5,919 bases of DNA from Acidobacteriota bacterium (GTDB lineage Bacteria; Acidobacteriota; Terriglobia; Acidiferrales; UBA7541): contig PMOP01000097.1 of assembly GCA_003161495.1 (NCBI GenBank), forward strand, positions 1-5,919. The letters run 5' to 3'. This document shows positions 1 through 4,672 of the stretch, in pieces. Each line of letters begins with the position of its first letter. Positions within the stretch are counted from its first letter, which is position 1. A model generated the notes under the pieces. The model had not been told where the DNA came from and ran no database searches. It saw only the letters and a program-made list of their open reading frames with translations. Made by a program: the position numbers and the translations under genes.

Positions 1-194
1 TTGCGAAACGCATCGGTCTCGCCGTGTGCGGATGGGTCGTTGTTTTGCACGCGGCGGTTATGGCCCTTGCCGATCAGCCGGCCGCTCTGATCGAAGATGG
101 CTGCGCCAACGGGAATCCCGCCCTCGGCCAATCCTTGCTGCGCTTCCGACAGAGCAATCTCCAGCATGGATGCATACTCCGATTGTTTTTTCAT
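1..194 (-). CDS. cytosine deaminase-like nucleobase/nucleoside deaminase, N-terminal part (runs off the window)
   Basis: Sixty-four N-terminal residues are present; the gene continues past base 1. The translation starts MKKQSEYASMLEIALSEAQQ, followed by a GLAEGGIPVGAAIF strand, a GKGHNRRVQ segment and a zinc-site HGE at residues 57-59 (His ligand and catalytic proton-shuttle Glu). This order matches the cytidine/deoxycytidylate deaminase fold, and the HGE form with GGIPVGA and GHN is close to yeast-type cytosine deaminase (cytosine to uracil plus ammonia), whereas TadA proteins usually have HAE. The second zinc motif (PCxxC) lies outside the window, so substrate class cannot be settled; guanine or creatinine deaminases and TadA-like enzymes remain possible. 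The start at 194 is supported by a GAGGGAGA purine run directly upstream; Met10 is a less likely alternative start. No signal peptide is visible, so it should be cytosolic. It lies 161 bp downstream of the AKR on the same strand, with strong hairpins between them, so cotranscription is doubtful. Confidence 0.85.
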   Translation of the reverse strand, partial: MKKQSEYASMLEIALSEAQQGLAEGGIPVGAAIFDQSGRLIGKGHNRRVQNNDPSAHGETDAFR

Positions 195-238
195 TCTCCC
201 TCGATGGATGGAATTAGGAAAAACGTAGCTTATGTAGC

Positions 239-256
239 GCCCGCCTTCAGGCGGGC
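239..256. repeat. solo 18-nt REP-like hairpin (7-bp stem, TTCA loop)
   Basis: GCCCGCC and GGCGGGC pair perfectly around a TTCA tetraloop. The same 7-4-7 architecture recurs in the other palindromes of this window at 274-291, 2825-2842, 3834-3851 and 4581-4598. It lies in the gap between the AKR and the deaminase. No T-run follows on either strand, so it is not a canonical intrinsic terminator. Confidence 0.7.
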
Positions 257-266
257 ACTTCCGGTA

Positions 267-343
267 TGAGTGGCGCATGCTTTAGCTTGCGGGTTTGGCC
301 CTGCTAGGCCTCAAACCCCGCAAGCTAAAGCATGCGCCACTCA
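267..343. repeat. long perfect inverted repeat (paired REP-like element)
   Basis: Bases 267-293 and 317-343 are perfectly complementary over 27 bp. Beyond one bulged C (316), a further TTTG/CAAA pairs at 294-297 and 312-315, and the loop contains GCC...GGC. Each arm holds the small module CGCATGC-TTTA-GCTTGCG (274-291), a 7-nt stem with one T-T mismatch. The left arm resembles the left arm of the element at 4577-4648 (19 of 24 bases from GTGGC to GCGGG), so they belong to one family. It begins 12 bp past the AKR stop codon, on the route to the deaminase, and could stabilise the AKR 3' end or reduce read-through. No U-tract is present. Confidence 0.85.
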
Positions 344-355
344 AACCACGAAAAA

Positions 356-1396
356 CTACGAGGCGCTTCCTCCCCTGGAGGCCACGGTATTTGGCGGCTG
401 CGCTGGGCCGGAGCCGGACTGCGCCCTGGCGATGGCGGCGGCGATCTCGGCTAGATCGTCTTGCGTTAGCTGCAACGCTGCCGCCTGAATCCATCCGTCA
501 ACCTGCGCAGGGGTGCGCGCGCCCACGATTGCGCCGGTCAACCCAGGCCACGCGTGCGTCCAGGCGATTGCGACCGAGGAGACGGAAACGTTGTGGCGTG
601 TGGCGATGGGCCGCAGCGCATCGCGCAGCGCTAGATTGCGGCTGAGTGCAGGTTCCTGAAATTCAGGGCCGCGCCGCCGCCAATCGTCGCTCGCCATTTT
701 CGCGACGCGCTCCTTCGTAAATCCGTCCGTCAAAATTCCGGATTGCATCGGGCTGTAGCAAATCACGCCAGTGTTATTGCTCTTGCACCAGGGAAGGAGT
801 TTCTCCGCAGCGGCGCGGCTGACCATTGAGAACAATGGCTGCAGGGAATCGACGTGGCGAATCGCTTCGCAGCGTTCGAGTAGCTCCACCGTGAAATTCG
901 ATACACCCGCGGCGCGCACTTTTCCTTCCTCGATCAGTTTCACCATGGAGCCCCAGGAATCTTCGACGGGCGTCCCGCTTTCATCCGGCCAGTGAAATTG
1001 GTAAAGATCGATTCGTTCGACGCCGAGCCGCCGCAGCGAGGCTTCACATTCCCGCCGAATCGTTTCCGGTTTGAGGATGCGCTTGGCTGCTTGCATGGGA
1101 TTGTTCGCGTCCCAGGTGAGCCCGCACTTTGTAAAAACCAGCGGGCGCTCCGACGCCGGCAATTCCCGCAACAATTTTCCGACAACTTCCTCCGAATGCC
1201 CCAATCCGTAAACGGCGGCGGTATCGATCCAATTGACGCCCAATTCAATCGCATGCCGCATCGTGGCGATGGATTCGGCGTCGTCCTGCGGTCCCCAGCC
1301 GAATGCCCATCCGCCTCCCCCAATGGCCCATGAACCAAAACCCACGGTTGTGATATGAAATCCGCTTGAACCCAGCGGACGTGTTGGCAAACTCAT
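356..1396 (-). CDS. aldo/keto reductase, AKR11/IolS-like group
   Basis: A 346-residue protein of the aldo/keto reductase TIM-barrel superfamily, predicted to reduce a carbonyl compound or oxidise an alcohol with NAD(P)H in the cytosol. The catalytic tetrad is complete: Asp58 and Tyr63 in WIDTAAVYG, Lys90 in LVFTKCG and His135 in LYQFHWPD. GVSNF at 164-168 is a typical barrel strand, and GAIVGARTPAQV near 288-299 is the usual cofactor-phosphate-binding loop. Overall layout resembles Bacillus IolS/YhdN (AKR11), but the substrate cannot be inferred. I chose ATG at 1396 (MSLPTRPLGSSG) because GGGAGG lies 7 nt upstream; the in-frame TTG at 1411 would absorb that ribosome site. The last 20 or so residues (SGSGPAQPPNTVASRGGSAS) are low-complexity and probably disordered. 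It is divergent from the amidohydrolase at 1696, and its 3' end abuts a large inverted repeat. Confidence 0.93.
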   Translation of the reverse strand: MSLPTRPLGSSGFHITTVGFGSWAIGGGGWAFGWGPQDDAESIATMRHAIELGVNWIDTAAVYGLGHSEEVVGKLLRELPASERPLVFTKCGLTWDANNPMQAAKRILKPETIRRECEASLRRLGVERIDLYQFHWPDESGTPVEDSWGSMVKLIEEGKVRAAGVSNFTVELLERCEAIRHVDSLQPLFSMVSRAAAEKLLPWCKSNNTGVICYSPMQSGILTDGFTKERVAKMASDDWRRRGPEFQEPALSRNLALRDALRPIATRHNVSVSSVAIAWTHAWPGLTGAIVGARTPAQVDGWIQAAALQLTQDDLAEIAAAIARAQSGSGPAQPPNTVASRGGSAS

Positions 1397-1462
1397 GATG
1401 GCGCCTCCCAATCGAGCAACGGATGATGAAGGAGCGACGGCGCGCTCTCAGCACCAAATAGT

Positions 1463-1493
1463 TTAATCGCGATTGCGTCGGCGTTCCAGTCAA
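1463..1493 (-). promoter_or_regulatory. weak candidate promoter for the AKR
   Basis: Read on the minus strand, TTGACT (1488-1493) is followed after 19 nt by GATTAA (1463-1468), about 65 bp upstream of the AKR start. The -35 box is good; the -10 box and the spacing are poor. The rest of the 299-bp intergenic region 1397-1695 holds the inverted repeat at 1583-1655 and no convincing gene; no clear plus-strand promoter was found. Confidence 0.25.
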
Positions 1494-1582
1494 ACGGATT
1501 GCGAGGGCGGCGACGAATCCGCGAATTTCTTGTCGACATCGAATGTGGCTACCGATAGACTTCGGCCGGTAACTCTGTGGTC

Positions 1583-1655
1583 CTCCGCTTTTCTCAGTGC
1601 GCTCTGTGTTAAGTTTTTAAAAGGCTTAACACAGAGCACACAGAGAAAAGCGGAG
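1583..1655. repeat. inverted repeat with 31-bp arms, 'CACAGAG' type
   Basis: Arms 1583-1613 and 1625-1655 match at 29 of 31 positions around an 11-nt A/T-rich loop (1614-1624). The arm contains TTAACACAGAGCACACAGAG, a motif resembling the CACAGAGACACAGAG-type repeats scattered through intergenic DNA of several bacterial phyla (known from general familiarity, not searched). Both strands are open in some frames across it, giving fake peptides such as LCVLCVKPFKNL; these are not genes. It has no TTCA/TTTA module and so belongs to a different repeat family from the other palindromes here. It ends about 30 nt before the ribosome site of the amidohydrolase, so it may sit in that gene's 5' leader. 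Confidence 0.85.
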
Positions 1656-1695
1656 AAAACCGCACCGAGCGTTCCGGGCAACTAAAGGAGAGAAG

Positions 1696-2817
1696 ATGCC
1701 GAATCGCAGAGATTTCATAAAGAGCGTCGTAGGCGCCTCCGCTGGCGTCGTTTTCACCGGATGCGCGGTCTGCGATGCGATGGCCGCGGCGCGCCCCGCG
1801 CAGGTGGGAAGCGGCGTGAAACACAAGCCCGCGATGGTAGGGAAGCGTCACGTGAAAACCGTGGACATTCATTGCCACGTGAGCGTGCCGGAAGCCACTG
1901 AACTGCTTAAGGGAACGAAGATTGAGAGGCGTCTCGGCGCGGGAATCGCGCTCGGCGGATACGACGATGCCGGCCTGACTCCCGCGCGGATTCAAATCAT
2001 GGACGAAATGGGCATCGACGTCCAGGCCGTCAGCATCAACGCTTTCTGGTACTCCGCGGATCAGGATCTCGCGAGCAAGCTGATCGACCTGCAAAATCAA
2101 AAACTGGCGGAGATGTGCGCAGCACACCCGGACCGCTTCGTCGCATTCGCATCGGTGGCTTTGCAATTTCCTGAAATGGCCGCGCAGCAACTCGAAGATG
2201 GCATGAAAAAATACGGATTGCGCGGCGTGGCCATCGGCGGAAGTTGCCAGGGCAAGGAACTATCCGCGCCGGAGTTCGATCCCTTCTGGGCGAAAGCCGA
2301 AGAGTTGCAGGCCCTGATCTTTATTCATCCGCAGGATAGTCCCAACGCCACCGGAATCAAAAATCGCGTGCAGGGGAATGGAGTTCTCACTAACGTCATC
2401 GGGAATCCGCTGGAAACAACGATCTGCCTATCTCACTTGATCATGGAAGGAACGCTCGACAAATTTCCGAACTTGAAAATTTGCGCTGCGCATGGCGGCG
2501 GGTTTCTCCCCAGCTACGACGGCAGAATCGATCAGTCCTGCCGCGTCTTCCCGAAAGAATGCACCAAAAAAATCCTGAAGCAGCCTTCGGAATACTTGAA
2601 GCAAATTTACGTCGATACGATTGTCTTCAATCAGGAAGCTTTGCGTCATTTGATCGCCGTGGTCGGCGCGGGACAAATCGGCTTGGGCACCGACTACCCT
2701 TTTCCGTGGGCCTACACCCCCGTGGATGACGTGCTGTCGCAGCCAGGCCTGAGCGACGCCGAGCGTATAGCAATCCTGGGTGGAACCATGTGCAAGCTCC
2801 TGAAAATTCCGGCGTAG
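1696..2817 (+). CDS. Tat-exported amidohydrolase of the ACMSD-like (Amidohydro_2) family
   Basis: A 373-residue metal-dependent hydrolase or decarboxylase. The N-terminus NRRDFIKSVVGASAGVVF is a twin-arginine signal (RR at 4-5) followed by TGC at 21-23; this could be a loose lipobox with Cys23 lipidated, or the signal may be cleaved near AAA (30-32). The mature part shows HxH at 59 and 61 (VDIHCHV), His211 in FIHPQD, His266 in AAHGGG and Asp333 in GLGTDYPFPW, the metal and catalytic set of aminocarboxymuconate-semialdehyde decarboxylase, gamma-resorcylate decarboxylase and relatives. The stretch ETTICLSHLIMEGTLDKFPN is especially ACMSD-like. Known ACMSD is cytosolic and feeds on tryptophan breakdown, so an exported copy probably has another substrate; that is inference. 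Start ATG has AAAGGAG (1684-1690) 5 nt upstream. The gene ends in two consecutive in-frame stops (TAG, TAA) followed at once by a palindrome. A bidirectional role of that palindrome with the convergent AKR is possible. Confidence 0.93.
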   Translation: MPNRRDFIKSVVGASAGVVFTGCAVCDAMAAARPAQVGSGVKHKPAMVGKRHVKTVDIHCHVSVPEATELLKGTKIERRLGAGIALGGYDDAGLTPARIQIMDEMGIDVQAVSINAFWYSADQDLASKLIDLQNQKLAEMCAAHPDRFVAFASVALQFPEMAAQQLEDGMKKYGLRGVAIGGSCQGKELSAPEFDPFWAKAEELQALIFIHPQDSPNATGIKNRVQGNGVLTNVIGNPLETTICLSHLIMEGTLDKFPNLKICAAHGGGFLPSYDGRIDQSCRVFPKECTKKILKQPSEYLKQIYVDTIVFNQEALRHLIAVVGAGQIGLGTDYPFPWAYTPVDDVLSQPGLSDAERIAILGGTMCKLLKIPA

Positions 2818-2820
2818 TAA

Positions 2821-2897
2821 GTAGGACGGGCTTCAGCCTGTCGATTTTCGTAAGTATAGGTACAACCCCAAACCCGACAGGCTAAAGCCCGTCCTAC
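2821..2897. repeat. inverted repeat between convergent genes (paired REP-like element)
   Basis: Arms 2821-2843 and 2875-2897 match at 22 of 23 positions around a 31-nt spacer. Each arm contains the 18-nt module GACGGGC-TTCA-GCCTGTC (2825-2842 in the left arm), itself a 7-bp stem with one G-T pair. The element fills the gap between the stop codon of the amidohydrolase and the 3' end of the minus-strand AKR, so it could act as a transcript-end stabiliser for both. There is no T-run after the stem in the plus direction (CAAAAAG follows). Confidence 0.85.
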
Positions 2898-2906
2898 AAA
2901 AAGAAT

Positions 2907-3737
2907 TCATCTGCGCCCGGAATCCCAAAACGCAATCAACTTTCTAACCAGCCCGTCGTCCAGCACAGCCCCATCCCCAGCCTCGCAATTTTCAGCCATG
3001 TGTTCCGGATTTCCAGTCCCCGGGATGACGCAAGTGACGGCCTTGTGAGCCAGCACAAACTTCAGCAGGACCTGTGACCACGTCTCGCATCCGGCTTCCC
3101 GCATCCAGGGCGGGACACTCTTCCCACGCAAAGTTTTGAATAAGCTTCCCTGTCCAAACGGCAAATTGACGAGAACCGCCATGCCGCGTTCCACCGCCAG
3201 CGGCAAAAGACGCCGCTCCGCTTCGCGATCGTCCAGCGAATAATTGAGCTGCACAAAGTCGAGCGTTTCCGCGCGCATGATTTTTTCCATCTCGCCGTAC
3301 GCGCTTGAAGAATAATGTGTGATGCCGAGATACCGGATGCGCCCTTCTTCCTTCCAAGCCCGAAGCGTCGCGAGATGCGTGCGCCAATCGACCAGATTGT
3401 GAATCTGCATCAGGTCGATTCGCTCGCATCGCAATAATTTCATGGAGCGGTTCATCTGATCGATGCCCGCCGCGCGCCCCTCTGTCCAAACTTTCGTGGC
3501 AACGAACGCCTTCGAGCGCGCGTGCTGCGCCGCCAGGAGGTCACCGGCAACTTCTTCCGCGCGGCCGTACATGGGAGAGCTATCCAGGACTGACCCTCCG
3601 AACGAAAACAAGGCGCCGAGCGCTTCGCCGAGCGAGGCCCGCTCCTTGCGCCCGGACCCGACGTCGAACCCTTTGCACGTGCCGAGACCGATGGCGGGCA
3701 ACGCCTCGCCGGTGGATGGAATCGTTCGGGTCAGCAT
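2907..3737 (-). CDS. aldo/keto reductase (short form)
   Basis: A 276-residue AKR, shorter than and clearly distinct from the one at 356-1396. The tetrad is intact: Asp52 and Tyr57 in VLDSSPMYG, Lys82 in FVATKVWT and His113 in LMQIHNLVDW. LGITHYSS marks the later barrel strand, and VIPGTGNPEHMAEN near the C-terminus is the cofactor-binding loop with an Asn in the place often held by Arg or Lys. A cytosolic NAD(P)H oxidoreductase is expected; the substrate is unknown. I place the start at ATG 3737 (MLTRTIPSTGEALPAIGLGT), because AKRs begin close to the first barrel strand; an upstream TTG at 3806 would add 23 residues without family character. Only a poor ribosome site (GGAC, about 9 nt upstream) is visible, so the start is less certain than the gene. 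It is convergent with the amidohydrolase and divergent from the DUF507 pair. Confidence 0.92.
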   Translation of the reverse strand: MLTRTIPSTGEALPAIGLGTCKGFDVGSGRKERASLGEALGALFSFGGSVLDSSPMYGRAEEVAGDLLAAQHARSKAFVATKVWTEGRAAGIDQMNRSMKLLRCERIDLMQIHNLVDWRTHLATLRAWKEEGRIRYLGITHYSSSAYGEMEKIMRAETLDFVQLNYSLDDREAERRLLPLAVERGMAVLVNLPFGQGSLFKTLRGKSVPPWMREAGCETWSQVLLKFVLAHKAVTCVIPGTGNPEHMAENCEAGDGAVLDDGLVRKLIAFWDSGRR

Positions 3738-3833
3738 TTGGCCGTCCAATATAATCCAAGTTGCCGGCGGAGCCCAGAGCAAGTTCCTCGACGCCAACAC
3801 AGGCAAATGATTGGGTATAAAGGATTTGCGATT

Positions 3834-3851
3834 ACACTGCTTCAGCCGTGT
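3834..3851. repeat. solo degenerate 18-nt REP-like hairpin (TTCA loop)
   Basis: ACACTGC and GCCGTGT pair at 6 of 7 positions around TTCA, the same architecture as the perfect hairpin at 239-256. It lies in the divergent region between the second AKR and the DUF507 genes. A chance match is possible because it is short and imperfect. Confidence 0.45.
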
Positions 3852-3895
3852 TTTTCTCTTGCGACGAATTCACGGCGGCCCCTCGCGAACCTTCC

Positions 3896-3925
3896 TTGAC
3901 ACTTCTTTGCGCGGGACAGTAAACT
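3896..3925 (+). promoter_or_regulatory. candidate sigma-70-type promoter of the DUF507 pair
   Basis: A consensus TTGACA (3896-3901) is followed after 18 nt by TAAACT (3920-3925), four of six matches to the -10 consensus. A start near 3932 would give a leader of about 25 nt containing the AGGGG ribosome site (near 3941-3946) ahead of the ATG at 3956. The distance and orientation fit the first DUF507 gene. No comparable promoter is evident on the other strand for the AKR. Confidence 0.55.
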
Positions 3926-3955
3926 GCTTTTCCGAATCTTCAGGGGTCATAAACG

Positions 3956-4237
3956 ATGCTTCTCTCGCGCGATTACGTTGGGTACATGGCCGGCGAAGTG
4001 GTAAAGAGGCTGCTCGCGGCCAAAATGATTGAGGCGCCGTCGGCGGCAACGCTCGCGCAGCGCGTGCGCGTTGCGATGCAGGACGAAATCAGCGTCGAGG
4101 ACCGCCTGAACGAGGAAGTTCGTGAAATTCTCACCAAACATGCCGACGAAATGCGCCGGACCGGTGTTCAATATCAGGAAATGTACAAGAAAGTAAAAGG
4201 CGAACTTGCCCGGCAAAGAAAGCTGATCTTGCGTTGA
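3956..4237 (+). CDS. DUF507 family protein, first of a tandem pair
   Basis: A 93-residue, highly charged, probably all-helical cytosolic protein. It opens MLLSRDYVGYMAGEVVKRLL, continues with ISVEDRLNEEVREIL (about residues 46-60), and ends with a Tyr/Met/Lys-rich helix YQEMYKKVKGELARQRKLIL. This matches the DUF507 family known from Acidobacteriota, Deltaproteobacteria such as Geobacter, and Aquificota, where two paralogues commonly lie side by side. Molecular function is unknown; I assign none. No signal peptide or membrane segment is seen. Length is normal for the family. AGGGG lies about 9 nt before the ATG, and a good promoter lies just upstream. The next DUF507 gene begins 33 nt downstream, so the two are almost surely cotranscribed. 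Confidence 0.9.
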   Translation: MLLSRDYVGYMAGEVVKRLLAAKMIEAPSAATLAQRVRVAMQDEISVEDRLNEEVREILTKHADEMRRTGVQYQEMYKKVKGELARQRKLILR

Positions 4238-4270
4238 TGCGCAACGAAAGGGAAGTTCAATAACCCACTG

Positions 4271-4567
4271 ATGCGACTTACCCGCGAAAAATCCATTCGC
4301 CTTTCCCACGTGATTACCGATCTTTTAGTTGCCAGCGACGATGTGGAATTCGTCGAGGACCGGGATACCATCCGCCAAAAAGCCTTGCAGATCCTGCAGG
4401 ATCTGCTGAAGGAAGAAGAAGCGATGGACGCCGAAGTCCGCAAAAAAATCACCTCGCAGAAAAAAGAAATACTGGAAGGAAGCGAGGAATGGGAATTGCT
4501 CTACCGGAAATATTACGCGGAAGAAATGCGCCGCATGGGGATTGTCCACCAGCCAAGTTCGTCGTAG
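4271..4567 (+). CDS. DUF507 family protein, second of a tandem pair
   Basis: A 98-residue charged, helical protein starting MRLTREKSIRLSHVITDLLV, with an acidic segment VEFVEDRDTIRQKALQILQD, a KEEEAMDAEVRKKI helix and a C-terminal SEEWELLYRKYYAEEMRRMG. This is the second DUF507 type; it aligns end to end with its upstream neighbour (LNEEVREIL against MDAEVRKKI, then the Tyr-rich helix) but is only distantly similar, so the duplication is old. Partnership or hetero-oligomerisation of the two is plausible but unproven. There is no clear ribosome site within 15 nt of the ATG (the nearest, AAGGGA, lies about 17 nt upstream), which suggests translation coupled to the preceding gene. The first residues match the family start, which supports the chosen ATG. 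A palindrome follows 9 nt after the stop. Confidence 0.9.
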   Translation: MRLTREKSIRLSHVITDLLVASDDVEFVEDRDTIRQKALQILQDLLKEEEAMDAEVRKKITSQKKEILEGSEEWELLYRKYYAEEMRRMGIVHQPSSS

Positions 4568-4576
4568 ACACGACAA

Positions 4577-4648
4577 GTGGCACGGGCTTCAGCCTGCGGG
4601 TTTTGACTTCTGCGCAAGCCAAACCCCGCAGGCTGAAGCCCGCGCTAC
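4577..4648. repeat. inverted repeat between convergent genes (paired REP-like element)
   Basis: Arms 4577-4605 and 4620-4648 match at 26 of 29 positions around a 14-nt loop that can pair further (CTT...AAG). Each arm contains the 18-nt module CACGGGC-TTCA-GCCTGCG (4581-4598). It sits between the stop of the second DUF507 gene and the 3' end of the convergent protease, the same position class as the element at 2821-2897. Open frames crossing it (peptides like TGFSLRVLTSAQAKPRRLKP) are translations of the repeat and not genes. Confidence 0.85.
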
Positions 4649-4672
4649 TACAATCCAAAACCAATTTTAAAT

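Noticed and set aside
1397..1411. Longer AKR start at TTG 1411 adding five residues.
   Set aside because: That start would place the good GGGAGG ribosome site inside the coding region; ATG 1396 fits it with normal spacing.
1609..2190. Long minus-strand open frame (193 codons) opposite the amidohydrolase.
   Set aside because: It lies antisense to a gene with full catalytic motifs and enters the inverted repeat; its translation resembles no protein family I know.
3738..3806. Longer N-terminus (23 residues from TTG 3806) for the second AKR.
   Set aside because: The extra residues do not look like the family, have no ribosome site, and AKRs normally begin where ATG 3737 begins.
4237..4263. Eight-codon open frame MRNEREVQ whose ATG overlaps the first DUF507 stop (TGATG).
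   Set aside because: Too short and without family support; it could aid translational coupling but there is no direct evidence for it as a gene.
3956..4567. Apparent motif swap (circular permutation) between the two DUF507 proteins: EMRR-x-G precedes the Lys-rich helix in the first and follows the Tyr-rich helix in the second.
   Set aside because: A straight end-to-end alignment works better (EEVREIL with AEVRKKI, then the Tyr-rich helices), and the shared EMRR is short and probably chance.
239..4648. Intrinsic terminators or a CRISPR array made of the palindromic repeats.
   Set aside because: No T-run follows the stems, and the repeats are widely dispersed, inverted and lack regular spacers, so neither explanation fits.
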